A stretch of 64,000 nt of DNA from the NCBI GenBank assembly GCA_964346535.1, contig CAYFUN010000003.1:1-64000 (forward strand), written 5' to 3'. The stretch comes from Neofamilia sp964346535 (GTDB taxonomy: Bacteria; Bacillota; Clostridia; Tissierellales; Peptoniphilaceae). Numbering within the stretch: the stretch's first letter is position 1; the number at the start of each line of letters is the position of its first letter. This document shows positions 49,413-59,213 of the stretch, piece after piece. The notes under the pieces are model-generated. The model ran no database searches, was not told the origin of the DNA, and was given only the letters and a program-made list of their open reading frames with translations. The position numbers and the translations under genes were made by a program.

Positions 49413-52115
49413 TTATTTGTCTTTTTTATTTGAAATAACCTTATAAATTTCTCCCATAACTAATGGCAAGAAGGCACATGGTATTACTACTAACCAACCA
49501 TCTGAGTGAATTGGTAAAGTATCAAATAGGTCTGCTAACACTGGCACATATAAAACTGCAAGCATTAGGCAGAAAGAAATTATTGTTGCAATAACTAATT
49601 TCATATTTGAAAAAATTCCTAAATGCCAAACAGTGAACTTGTCTGATCTTGATGTGTAAGACCTTAATAGCTCAGCTAAAATTAATGTTACAAAGGCCAT
49701 AGTCCTTGCTCCATTTAAGTTTTCCCTGCCATAGTGTTCAAGGCCAAACCAGAAGGCAATTAAGGTTGCAATTGTAATTGCTATAGCTTGGATTCCTATA
49801 ATCTTTGTAGCCTTTTTGTCTACAATTGGTTCGTTAACCTTTCTTGGTGGCTGGTCCATAATGTCTTCTTCACCAGGTTCAACTCCAAGGGCCATTGCTG
49901 GGAAGGAGTCAGTTACAAGATTTAACCAAAGCAATTGTTTTGGTGTAAATGGCACTGGAAGTTTTAAAATTATTGCTATAAAAACAACTAGAACTTCCCC
50001 AATGTTACATGATAGTAGGAAGGAAACAAATTTTTTAATGTTTGAATAAATAATTCTTCCCTCTTCAACTGATGATACAATTGTTGCAAAGTTGTCGTCA
50101 GTTAAAATAACTTCGGCAGTGTTTTTTGCAACGTCTGTTCCAGTTATACCCATGGCTATACCTATGTCTGCCTTTTTAATAGCTGGCGCGTCGTTAACTC
50201 CGTCTCCAGTCATGGCAGTAATTTCTCCATTTTCCTTTAAGGCTGAAACAATTTGTACCTTGTTTTCTGGAGAAACTCTGGCGAAGATTCTTTTAGTTTT
50301 AACAACTTCACGAATTTCTTCTGGGCTCATTGAGTTTAATTCCCTGCCCATTATTGCCTGGTCTTCGCTGTCAGCTATGCCTAGGTCCTTGCCAATGGCA
50401 TAGGCTGTATCTAAATAGTCACCTGTAATCATTATCGGAACAATTCCAGCTGTCTTACAATGTTTAATTGCTTCTTTGACTTCTGGTCTGGCTGGGTCAA
50501 TCATACCAGTTAGACCAACAAAGACCATGTCCTTTTCTACAAAGTCTGAATCTAAGTTTTCTTCTCCTGGAAGAGCATCCCATTTTTTATAGGCATAAGA
50601 TAGTACTCTTAATGCCTCTCTAGCAAAGGTCTTGTTCATTTGAAGAACTTGGTCTTTTAGCTCATCTGTAAAATCAACTTCTTCGCCGTTTAATAAAATC
50701 TTTGATGATTTTGAAATAATTATATCTGGTGCTCCCTTTGTTAGTGAAGCAAAACCGTGACCAACAAAGTCCTTGTGGAAGGTGGTCATCATTTTTCTTG
50801 CAGAATCAAAAGGAATTTCTGCCAACCTTTCATATTTGGCATTTAAATCTTCTTGGTTGATGCCAGCTTTTTCAGAAAAAGTTAGTAGGGCTCCTTCAGT
50901 TGGATCGCCAATCATTTGATAAGAGCCTCCATCTTCAACTAAGTCTGCGTCATTAACTAAAGATGATATGCCCATTAGAATAGAAAGTTCTTCTTTGTTA
51001 GCTGGATTAATTTTTTGACCGTCAATGGCAAAGTCGCCTTTTGGGTCGTAGCCTGTTCCAGAAACTTCTACAATTTCACCGTTTACATAAGACTTGACGA
51101 CAGTCATTTGATTTTGAGTTAGGGTTCCAGTTTTATCTGAACAAATTACTGTAGTTGTTCCTAGAGTTTCTACCGCTAAAAGTTTTTTGACAATGGCATT
51201 TTTTTCTGCCATTCTTCCCATGCCTAGTGACAATACTATAGTTACAATTGCTGGCAGACCTTCTGGAATTGCTGCAACAGCAAGGGAAATTGAAATAAGT
51301 AGGGTTTCAAACTTATCCATCTTGTATAAAAGGCCAACTGCAAAGACAATGGCACAAATTACTAAAACTAAAATTCCCAGGGTCTTAGAAAGACCTGCAA
51401 GTTTCTTTTGTAGTGGTGTTTGTTCATCGTCATAGGCCAAAAGTGATGAGGCAATTTTTCCTATTTCTGTGTCCTTGCCAGTTGCAACAACTAGGCCCTT
51501 GCCTCTACCGTAGGTTACTATTGTTGACGAATGGCCAATATTTTCTCTGTCGCCAATTTCCATTTCTCCATCATAGATAGCTTCAGCGTGTTTTTCAACA
51601 GGAACTGATTCTCCAGTTAAAGATGACTCATCTACCTTTAAGTTTGTGGATTCAATAATTCTTATGTCTGCTGGAATAATTGATCCAGTTTCTAAAATTA
51701 CTATGTCGCCAACTACAACTTGGGTTGAGTCAATTTCTCTAACCTTGCCATCTCGAATGATCTTTGCCTTTGGGGCAGACATTTTTTGTAGGGCTTCAAT
51801 TGCAGCTTCAGCCTTGCCTTCTTGGAAGACACTTAAAAGTGAATTTACTACGACAATTGCTAAAATAATAAAAGTATCCTCAATTTCTCCAACAAAGGCA
51901 GAAATTATAGACGCAGCTATTAGGATTAAAATCATTGGGTCCTTAAATTGGTCTATGAATTTTGCAAGCAAGGATTTTTTCTTGCCATGGTCTAGCTCAT
52001 TTTTCCCATTTTTTTCCAGACGACTTTGGGCTTCTTGTGAAGTCAGCCCTTGATCTTTGTCTGAATTTAACTGAGATAGAGCATCTGGGATACTTAGGTT
52101 GTACCAGTTTTTCAT
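49413..52115 (-). CDS. P2-type cation ATPase (Ca2+/Mn2+ type), riboswitch-controlled
   Basis: The 900-residue pump has ten expected membrane helices, the phosphorylation motif DKTGTLT near 330, LTGES, and TGDGVNDAPA near 610. In the transport site, helix 4 reads AAIPEGLPA and helix 6 region reads NLVTDSFPAMALG, both of the Ca2+-ATPase type. The leader holds a yybP-ykoY riboswitch, which senses Mn2+ and is known upstream of Mn2+ exporters including a P-type ATPase in lactic bacteria. Mn2+ export is thus the likely role, with Ca2+ possible. I start at ATG 52115 with GGAGG seven bases upstream; the ATG at 52127 lies before that site. Confidence 0.93.
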   Translation of the reverse strand: MKNWYNLSIPDALSQLNSDKDQGLTSQEAQSRLEKNGKNELDHGKKKSLLAKFIDQFKDPMILILIAASIISAFVGEIEDTFIILAIVVVNSLLSVFQEGKAEAAIEALQKMSAPKAKIIRDGKVREIDSTQVVVGDIVILETGSIIPADIRIIESTNLKVDESSLTGESVPVEKHAEAIYDGEMEIGDRENIGHSSTIVTYGRGKGLVVATGKDTEIGKIASSLLAYDDEQTPLQKKLAGLSKTLGILVLVICAIVFAVGLLYKMDKFETLLISISLAVAAIPEGLPAIVTIVLSLGMGRMAEKNAIVKKLLAVETLGTTTVICSDKTGTLTQNQMTVVKSYVNGEIVEVSGTGYDPKGDFAIDGQKINPANKEELSILMGISSLVNDADLVEDGGSYQMIGDPTEGALLTFSEKAGINQEDLNAKYERLAEIPFDSARKMMTTFHKDFVGHGFASLTKGAPDIIISKSSKILLNGEEVDFTDELKDQVLQMNKTFAREALRVLSYAYKKWDALPGEENLDSDFVEKDMVFVGLTGMIDPARPEVKEAIKHCKTAGIVPIMITGDYLDTAYAIGKDLGIADSEDQAIMGRELNSMSPEEIREVVKTKRIFARVSPENKVQIVSALKENGEITAMTGDGVNDAPAIKKADIGIAMGITGTDVAKNTAEVILTDDNFATIVSSVEEGRIIYSNIKKFVSFLLSCNIGEVLVVFIAIILKLPVPFTPKQLLWLNLVTDSFPAMALGVEPGEEDIMDQPPRKVNEPIVDKKATKIIGIQAIAITIATLIAFWFGLEHYGRENLNGARTMAFVTLILAELLRSYTSRSDKFTVWHLGIFSNMKLVIATIISFCLMLAVLYVPVLADLFDTLPIHSDGWLVVIPCAFLPLVMGEIYKVISNKKDK

Positions 52116-52130
52116 ATTTACCTCCATAAA

Positions 52131-52166
52131 TAAAAATAGCCTAAGCTTAGATAATCTAAACTCAGG
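52131..52166 (-). terminator. Expression-platform terminator of the Mn2+ riboswitch
   Basis: On the minus strand CCTGAGTTTAGA pairs with TCTAAGCTTAGG (G-U pairs included) around a TTA loop, then CTATTTTTATTT. Its 5' arm shares the last CC of the aptamer motif GCAAGACC, so the two structures compete. Confidence 0.75.
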
Positions 52167-52243
52167 TCTTGCAAACGTAGGTTACGCGTTTAGCCGGAAA
52201 ATTTTTCGTACTGACGACTAAACATTAATATGCTACTCCCCTT
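52165..52243 (-). promoter_or_regulatory. yybP-ykoY (Mn2+) riboswitch aptamer
   Basis: On the minus strand the conserved elements appear in order: GGGGAGTAGC at the 5' end, GTCGTCAGTACG in the second internal region, then CCGGCTAAACGCG, AACCTACGTTT and GCAAGACC at the 3' end. This class binds Mn2+ and turns on Mn2+-homeostasis genes. It sits between a promoter and the P-type ATPase gene. Confidence 0.92.
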
Positions 52244-52254
52244 CATTTAAAATG

Positions 52255-52260
52255 ATTATA
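52255..52260 (-). promoter_or_regulatory. -10 of the riboswitch promoter
   Basis: On the minus strand TGGTATAAT provides an extended -10 (hexamer at 52255-52260). Transcription would start about 10 bases before the aptamer. No good -35 is visible, as often with extended -10 promoters. Confidence 0.65.
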
Positions 52261-52371
52261 CCACAAAAAACTTTTTTCTAACAGACTAATTAAACTTTAT
52301 ATGGATTTAACATTTATTTGCTAGTATTTTGGTTGTTATATAGATAAGAAAATATTTAAAAGGTGGTTAAA

Positions 52372-53272
52372 ATGAAATACGCAGTAATTGATATTGGATC
52401 AAATACAATTAGACTACAAATTTATGCAGTTGATGAAGCCAATAACATCGACTCGCTTTTAAACAAAAAAAACAGTTGCAGGTCTTTCATCTTATGTTGA
52501 AGACGGCTTGATGACAAAAAAAGGTGCAGACAAGTTAGTCAAGGTTTTAAAAAATTTTATCTATATTGTCGACCACTTAAAAATTCAAAATTTATATCTC
52601 TTTGCTACAGCTGCCCTTCGTAATGCAAAAAACAGCAAACAAATTCTCGCCTACGTTGAAGACCAAGTTGGCAGAAAAATCGAACTGATTTCTGGTGAAG
52701 AGGAAGCCAGACTTGGTTATCTTGGTATAAGTGAAGAATACAATATTTCAAACGGCTATATTGTAGATATCGGCGGTGGGTCTGTAGAAATTTCCCTAGT
52801 TGAAAATGACAAGGTCGTCTACGCCACTTCCTTAACCAACGGCGCCTTGTCCTATTATAAAAATTATTCCAATGACATTCTCTTAAATAAAAAAGCTGCC
52901 ACAAATATTAAAAGGGCCATCCGCATGGACCTAGAAAAAAATAAGGTTAAGAGATTTAATAAGAGCCTGCCAATTTATGGCCTTGGTGGCTCAATTAGGG
53001 CCTGCAGCAATATCTGTCAAGAATACTTTGACCTTCCTTCTAACAGCCACCTTTACAAGGATTCTTTAAAGGCCTTGAGAAAGGACTTGCAAAACAAGGA
53101 CCCAGACCTAACAAAAACTATTTTACAAGTTGTGCCAGAGAGAATTCACACCATTGGCCCTGGAGCTATAGTCTTATACGAAATTTTTAGATATCTAAAT
53201 GCTTCAGACCTATATATAAGTAAAAACGGCGTTCGTGAAGGTTATTTAAAGGACAAACTTGCAAACAAATAA
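52372..53272 (+). pseudogene. ppx: Exopolyphosphatase (Ppx/GppA), frameshifted
   Basis: ATG at 52372 starts a Ppx/GppA protein (YAVIDIGSNTIRLQIYAVDE), but the frame closes at a TGA near 52498. The rest continues one frame over (AGLSSYVEDGL through the ASNT-fold segments ATAALRNAKN, GYIVDIGGGSVEIS and GLGGSIRACSN) to 53272. The switch falls in an A run of eight (52465-52472); seven A would restore one 299-residue frame, normal for the family. Either the gene is broken or phase-variable, or the run was mis-sequenced. It precedes ppk1 by 17 bases. Confidence 0.88.
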
Positions 53273-53289
53273 AGTTAAAGGAGCAAAAA

Positions 53290-55566
53290 ATGTCTGACGA
53301 GAAAATTAAAAGTCCTCAGCTTTTAGAAGAAGAAAAAAACACTTTGGATGTCTTAGACAGAGAGCAAATAAAAAAGTCTAAGGATATTTTTAAGTATTCA
53401 AAAAACCGAGAACTTTCTTGGTTAAATTTTAATAAAAGAGTTTTAGAAGAGGCCTTGGACCCAGCAACACCTGCCTTTGAGTCTTTAAAATTTATTGGCA
53501 TCTTCACTTCAAACCTAGAATAATTTTATCGACTTAGGGTTGGATCTCTATCTGACCTGACCTATGTCTTTAATAAAAAACTAGACAACAAAACAGGCAT
53601 GAGTCCAGAAGAACAATTAGCAGCAATTTATAAGGAAACTGCCTCCCTACTTAAATTAAAGGACAAGGTCTATGAAGATGTTATTAGTGATTTAGAAAAA
53701 TCTAATATCTATGACCTTGACTTTGACGACCTGACAAAAAAAGAAAAAAAGTTAGTCACTGACTATTATAAAAGTTTTGTAGAGCCAGTTTTGTCTCCAC
53801 AAATTATTGACTCTAGACATCCCTTTCCCTTTATTGAAAACAACAGACTTTGTATAGTTATTGAGCTTAAAGACAAAGAAGACAAGGCCTATGCCCTAGT
53901 CCAAGTTCCTGACAAGATAAAGTCCTTTATAAACTTAAATCGAGAAGATGGCCTGGCTATAATTAGAATTGAAAATATTATTAGAGCCAATATAGAATCC
54001 ACTTTAGAAAATTATCCAATAAAAAAGTCCTATATTTTTAAAGTCACAAGAAATGCTGACATTAATATAGAAGACTATCTAGAAGAAGACGAAGATGTCT
54101 ACAAGAAAAAAGACTACAAGAATTTTATGAAGGCAATTTTGAAAAAAAGGTCTAGGCTCCAAGTTGTAGATTTAGTTTCCAATGAGCCTCTGCCAAAAAA
54201 CTTGGAACATTTTTTTATAAACAACCTACAAATTTCCCAAGAACAAATTTTTTCAAGTTCTGCTCCCCTGGTTATGGACTATGTTTTCGCCTTAGAAGAC
54301 CTTCTTAGAGACAAGGGTATGGACCAACTTCTCTACAAGCCCTTTAGCCCACAGGCAAATCCAATGCTAGATAAAAGCAAAAGTCTGCTGGGCCAGGCCT
54401 TGGAAAGAGATTTTCTTTTTATCTATCCTTACGAAGACATTGACCAATTTATAAAACTTTTAGACCAGGCTGCAAGAGATCCTAGGGTTTTCTCAATTAA
54501 AATTACAATTTGTAGGCTGGCAAAAAATTCTAAAATCGTAAGAAGTCTTTTAAGAGCCTTGGACAATGGCAAGGACGTAACAGTTGTAATGGAAGTCCAA
54601 GCCAGGTTTGATGAAGAATCAAATATAAATTATTCTGAAGTCTTGTTAGATGCAGGTTGTAATATAATCTACGGCATTGAAGGCTACAAAATTCACTCTA
54701 AGGTTATGCAAATTTCCCTAGAAGACCAGGGACAAATAAAATTCATCAACCAAATTGGAACAGGCAACTACAACGAAAAAACTTCCAAACAATACACAGA
54801 CCTAAGTTTAATAACAGCTGATGAAAATATTTCAGCTGATGTAACTAATCTCTTTAAAAATATTAACATCGGCAATGTCAATGGCTACTACCAAAGTCTT
54901 TTAGTCTCACCTGTTTCCTTTAAAAGTAAATTAATTGACCTAATAGAAAGAGAAATTGAGAAAAAAGAAAAGGGTAGAATATTTTTTAAATACAATTCCT
55001 TTACTGACAAGGACTTGATTATAAAACTTGCTCAGGCGTCAATGGCTGGCGTCCAAGTTAGGCTTATAATCCGTGGCATTTCTTGTATGAGACCAGGTGT
55101 TTCAGGCTACACAGACAATGTTGAAATCAGGTCTATAGTCGGCAGGTTTTTAGAGCACCCGAGAATTTATATTTTCGGTGAGGGCGAAGATGCCCAAGTC
55201 TTTATTGGTTCAGCTGACCTAATGACTAGAAATACTGAAAAGCGAGTTGAAGTTACTAGCCCAATAAAAGATCCACTTGTAAAAGAAAAAATTCTCGCCT
55301 ACATGGAAGGCCAATGGGCTGACAATACCAAGGCCAGAATAATGAATAAGCACGGCGCCTACGAAAAAGTTCCAGTTGCTGAATTGGATCCACTTGTAAA
55401 CTCCCAAGATTATTGTATGGACCAGGCTATAGAAAATGCAAAAAATATTCCTATAAGAGATGAAATTAATGATCCAAATAAAAATAAGGAGACCCAAATA
55501 AAAAAATCTCCTTGGCAAGGCTTCTTAGATTTTTTTGCCAATATTTTTTCAAGTAAAGATAAATAA
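53290..55566 (+). pseudogene. ppk1: Polyphosphate kinase 1 with an in-frame stop
   Basis: The frame runs 53290-55566 and would encode 758 residues, but codon 78 is TAA (53521-53523). It lies in the highly conserved N-terminal motif that reads SNLDEF in Ppk1: here SNLE-stop-FYRLRVGSL, so GAA to TAA is the simplest change. All later parts are kept, including the phospho-acceptor histidine segment GYKIHSKVM and GTGNYNEKTSKQYTDL. An internal ATG at 53599 could start a 655-residue protein lacking most of the N domain. Together with the upstream ppx lesion, the polyphosphate locus looks inactive. Confidence 0.88.
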
Positions 55567-55680
55567 TTCTTTGCCCTTACTTAAAAACCACTGGAAATTT
55601 TTAATATAAATTAATTTTTCTTGCAAGGATTAAAGTTATCCTATATAATTTATTTTAATTTTAAAAATTGAGGTGGAAAG

Positions 55681-56688
55681 ATGGCATTAATATTACCAGC
55701 AGGCTACGACCCTGTTTTAACTATAAGAGAGACCCAAGAGGCCATTAAATTTATTAGAGATCTTTTTCAAAAAGAATTTGGCAGGCAGATGAACTTAGAA
55801 AGAGTTTCTGCTCCACTTTTTGTAGAAAAATCTTCTGGACTTAACGACAACTTGTCTGGAGTTGAAAGACCAGTTCGCTTTGATATTAAAGACATTCAAA
55901 GAGAAGACATTGAAGTTGTTCAGTCTCTAGCCAAGTGGAAGAGAATGGCCTTGGCCAAGTACGGCTATAAGCCAGGTGAAGGCCTTTATACAAATATGAA
56001 CGCCATTAGAAGAGACGAAGACCTAGACAACCTCCACTCATCTTATGTTGACCAATGGGACTGGGAAAAAGTTATTGAAAAAGACCAAAGAAATAAGGAA
56101 ACACTTCGAGATGCAGTTAGAACTATTTTCAAAGTTATCAAACACCTAGAACATGGAGTTTGGTACAAGTATCCCCAGGCAGTAAATAAACTAGCTGACG
56201 ATATTTTCTTTATAACATCAGAAGAGCTTTTGCAAAAATATCCTGCCAAGACTCCCAAACAAAGAGAAGATTTAATTGCCAAGGAATATGGCTGCGTCTT
56301 CATAGAAGAAATTGGTGGCAAACTTTCTAACGGCTTGCCTCACGACGGCAGGGCTCCAGACTATGACGACTGGTCCTTAAATGGAGATATTTTATTTTGG
56401 TTTGAGCCCCTACAGTGTGCCTTAGAAATTTCATCTATGGGCATAAGAGTTGACGAAGAAGCCCTAGAAAGACAACTAGAACTTTCCAACTGTCAAAATA
56501 GAAAGTCCCTAGACTACCACAAGAAACTTTTAAATGGTCAATTGCCATACACTATTGGCGGCGGCATTGGCCAATCTCGTCTCTGCATGCTCCTTTTAAA
56601 TAGGGCCCATGTTGGCGAGGTCCAAGCTTCAATTTGGCCTAAGGAAATGATAGAGACTTGTGCTGACCATAAAATTTTTCTTTTATAA
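55681..56688 (+). CDS. asnA: Aspartate--ammonia ligase
   Basis: AsnA makes asparagine from aspartate, ATP and free ammonia. The 335-residue protein shows the family blocks LERVSAPLFVEKSSGLND (40-57), RPVRFDIKD and the GGGIGQSRLCMLLL segment near 288-301, related to class II tRNA synthetases. The start ATG has GAGGTGG upstream. Use of NH3 rather than glutamine fits a cell with plenty of ammonia. Confidence 0.97.
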   Translation: MALILPAGYDPVLTIRETQEAIKFIRDLFQKEFGRQMNLERVSAPLFVEKSSGLNDNLSGVERPVRFDIKDIQREDIEVVQSLAKWKRMALAKYGYKPGEGLYTNMNAIRRDEDLDNLHSSYVDQWDWEKVIEKDQRNKETLRDAVRTIFKVIKHLEHGVWYKYPQAVNKLADDIFFITSEELLQKYPAKTPKQREDLIAKEYGCVFIEEIGGKLSNGLPHDGRAPDYDDWSLNGDILFWFEPLQCALEISSMGIRVDEEALERQLELSNCQNRKSLDYHKKLLNGQLPYTIGGGIGQSRLCMLLLNRAHVGEVQASIWPKEMIETCADHKIFLL

Positions 56689-56701
56689 AATAATATGTAA
56701 A

Positions 56702-56736
56702 TTAATTCCCTGAGCTTAACTTGGGGAATTTTTTTA
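56702..56736 (+). terminator. Terminator of asnA
   Basis: AATTCCC (56704-56710) pairs with GGGGAATT (56723-56730), followed by seven T. Confidence 0.75.
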
Positions 56737-56749
56737 TAAATTTTTCCAA

Positions 56750-56779
56750 TAAAAAAACTAAGTCTTTTAAACTTAGTCT
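56750..56779 (-). terminator. Terminator of tdk
   Basis: On the minus strand ACTAAGT pairs with ACTTAGT around a seven-base loop, followed by seven T. Confidence 0.8.
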
Positions 56780-56785
56780 TTAATC

Positions 56786-57397
56786 TTATTTTAATTCCAA
56801 GGCTATTTGGTTTTTGTTTACTTCTCTTTCCTCTTCTTCTCTTACTTTTCTGTAACAAGACCTGCAAAGAGGTTCGTATTCACTTTCTGCTCCAATAAGG
56901 ACCCTGTCTCCGCCCTTGACCTTCCTGTGAGAAACCCAGGCGTCAACTCCACACATGGTACAAACTGCGTGGTGTTTGTGGACATAGTCTGCGTAAGGCA
57001 TAAGCTCTTTAATTATTTCAAAGGCTTCAGCATTGTAGTCCATATCTAGGCCTGCAACTACAACTGTAACTCCTTGGTCTAAAATTTTTAAAATTCCCTG
57101 TCTAACATCTTCTCCTTGACCAGATAAAAATTGGACTTCATCTATGCCAATGACTTGAAGATTTTTTTCTTCAACATCTGCAATTATTTGATCAATGGTC
57201 TTTACACAAGTTGCTGCCAGGCCCTCTTCGTTGTGGACAGTGATCCTGTCTCCACCTCTGGTATCAACTAAGGGCTTGTAGGCGCCAACCTTGTAGCCAG
57301 CAATTTTAAATCTGTTTAAATCTTTTTTTAAGCTAGATGTCTTCCCTGAAAACATTGAGCCTGTATGAATAATAAGTTTTCCCTTGTATTGATGCAT
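56786..57397 (-). CDS. tdk: Thymidine kinase
   Basis: Tdk phosphorylates thymidine in salvage. The 203-residue type II enzyme has the P-loop GSMFSGKTSSL (12-22), the IGIDEVQFLSG Walker B region near 82-92, and four zinc cysteines in AVCTMCG and CRSCY. With ThyX it gives the cell both de novo and salvage routes to dTMP. It is a single gene with its own promoter. Confidence 0.97.
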   Translation of the reverse strand: MHQYKGKLIIHTGSMFSGKTSSLKKDLNRFKIAGYKVGAYKPLVDTRGGDRITVHNEEGLAATCVKTIDQIIADVEEKNLQVIGIDEVQFLSGQGEDVRQGILKILDQGVTVVVAGLDMDYNAEAFEIIKELMPYADYVHKHHAVCTMCGVDAWVSHRKVKGGDRVLIGAESEYEPLCRSCYRKVREEEEREVNKNQIALELK

Positions 57398-57418
57398 TTC
57401 TTCACTTCCTTATTTCTA

Positions 57419-57446
57419 ATTATAAAAAAAATTATTTTATATTCAA
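57419..57446 (-). promoter_or_regulatory. Promoter of tdk
   Basis: On the minus strand TTGAAT (57441-57446), 16 bases, TATAAT (57419-57424), about 20 bases before the ATG. Confidence 0.75.
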
Positions 57447-57539
57447 GACTTGTAAATTTTCGTCGACTGTGCATAGGCCAAGTTTTTTTCAAAAATTATT
57501 TTTATTTATCTGCTATACTAAATATAAAAGGAGGTTAAA

Positions 57540-59213
57540 ATGCTAGTAGGAATTGATATTGGTGGTAGCAACATTGACGGCGTTTTAGTTGATGAAAGAA
57601 AAGTTTTAAAAGTTGTAAAAAATCCTGTAGACAAAGAAAATTTACTGGCCACTATAAAAAAAGCTATTTTAGACTTAACTTATGGCCAAGATCTAAGTAA
57701 GATTGAGCGAATAAATTTATCGACAACCTTGTCTACCAATGCCATAATAGAAAATAAAATTTCAGACGTCTTAGTTATAATCCAAGAAGGACCTGGCATG
57801 GTAAACGACTTTGAAGAAAAAATTTCATATTTAGAAAAACTTGACGGCTATGTTGACCATAGAGGAAAGACGGTCATGGACTTTGACCTGGAAAAAGTTG
57901 AACTTATAAAAAATAAGGAATCTTATAAAAATATTGAAAGTCTAGCCCTAGTTACAAAATTTTCAACTAGAAATCCTCATGTAGAAAATAAGATAAAGGA
58001 CCTGCTTGCAGATGACTTTTCCTATATTTCTCTAGGCCACAAAATGTCTGGCAGGCTAAATTTTCCAAGGCGGGTTTATTCAACTTATTTAAACTCAGCT
58101 GTTGCCAAAGTTTTTACTAACTTTGCAGAAAATATTCAAGAAGCCTTGGCCCAAGAAAAAATTTTCGCTCCTCTTTATATACTAAAGGCAGACGGGGCAA
58201 CAATGACTTTAGAAGAAGGAAAGATAAGGCCTATTGAATCGATTTTGTCTGGCCCTGCTGCTTCCTTTATGGGCATGACTGCCTTAAGCCAAAGCTTAGA
58301 CGATGAAATCTATTTAGATATTGGTGGAACAACTACAGATATTTTCTTTTTAACTGATGGCAAGCCACTTTACCAACCTCTTGGTATGGAAATAAATTCT
58401 ATGAAGACCCTAGTCAAGGGCCTTTATAGCAAGTCCATTGGCCTAGGTGGAGATTCTTATGTCCGCCTTGAAGGAAATCAAATAAAAATTGGCCCTGAGA
58501 GAAAAGACAGGCCCCTAGCCTTTGACGGATTATATCTTACCTTAACTGATGCCTTTAACGGCCTTGGCCTTACAGACCTTGGAGATGTAAATAAATCTAT
58601 AGCTGGCTTAAAAATCTTAGGAGACCAAATCGATTTAGACTATAAAAACTTAGCTGAGAAAATTTTAAAGCAGGCTGCGAAAATATTTTATGATGAAGTT
58701 AGATCTGACTTAGAAAAAATAAATTCCAAACCCCTTTACACAGTAAAAGAAGTTTTAGAAAATAAAAAACTTCAACCTAAGAGAATAAAATTAATTGGCG
58801 GTCCTGCCAAAGCCTTAGCTCCCTTTATTGAAGAGTTCTTTGGTCTTGAAAGTCAGGTTCCAAAATATTTTCAAGTTGCCAATGCCTTGGGAGCTTGCCT
58901 TTCAAAACCAACCTTTGAAGCAAATTTGCAGGCAGATACAAAAAGAGGCTATGTAAATATTCCTGAACTTGGCATTTATAAAAAAATTCCTAGCACTTTT
59001 GACTTAAAGGCTGGAGAGGATTTAATTAAGGCAGAGATTTTAAAAAAAGCAAGAGACCTTAAACTTGAAAATCCTAAGGTGGAAATTTTAGAGGCCTCGT
59101 CTTTTAATATGGTAGACTATTATTCTTTTGGACGAAATATTCGCATCAAGGCCCAAATCCAAGGCGGCCTTTTGTATAATTTATGGGACCAAGGTGATTG
59201 TAATGACAAATAA
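57540..59213 (+). CDS. Hydantoinase/oxoprolinase family protein (HyuA-like)
   Basis: The 557-residue protein has the actin-like ATPase fold of HyuA: phosphate-1 loop LVGIDIGGSNIDGVLVD (2-18), STTLSTNAIIENK, a long middle domain, and phosphate-2 loop LDIGGTTTDIFFL near 260-272. Such proteins open cyclic amides with ATP, normally with a HyuB partner. No hyuB is here; the partner instead is an HDAC-like amidohydrolase that overlaps its end by 11 bases. Substrate unknown. AAAGGAGG supports the start. Confidence 0.9.
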   Translation: MLVGIDIGGSNIDGVLVDERKVLKVVKNPVDKENLLATIKKAILDLTYGQDLSKIERINLSTTLSTNAIIENKISDVLVIIQEGPGMVNDFEEKISYLEKLDGYVDHRGKTVMDFDLEKVELIKNKESYKNIESLALVTKFSTRNPHVENKIKDLLADDFSYISLGHKMSGRLNFPRRVYSTYLNSAVAKVFTNFAENIQEALAQEKIFAPLYILKADGATMTLEEGKIRPIESILSGPAASFMGMTALSQSLDDEIYLDIGGTTTDIFFLTDGKPLYQPLGMEINSMKTLVKGLYSKSIGLGGDSYVRLEGNQIKIGPERKDRPLAFDGLYLTLTDAFNGLGLTDLGDVNKSIAGLKILGDQIDLDYKNLAEKILKQAAKIFYDEVRSDLEKINSKPLYTVKEVLENKKLQPKRIKLIGGPAKALAPFIEEFFGLESQVPKYFQVANALGACLSKPTFEANLQADTKRGYVNIPELGIYKKIPSTFDLKAGEDLIKAEILKKARDLKLENPKVEILEASSFNMVDYYSFGRNIRIKAQIQGGLLYNLWDQGDCNDK

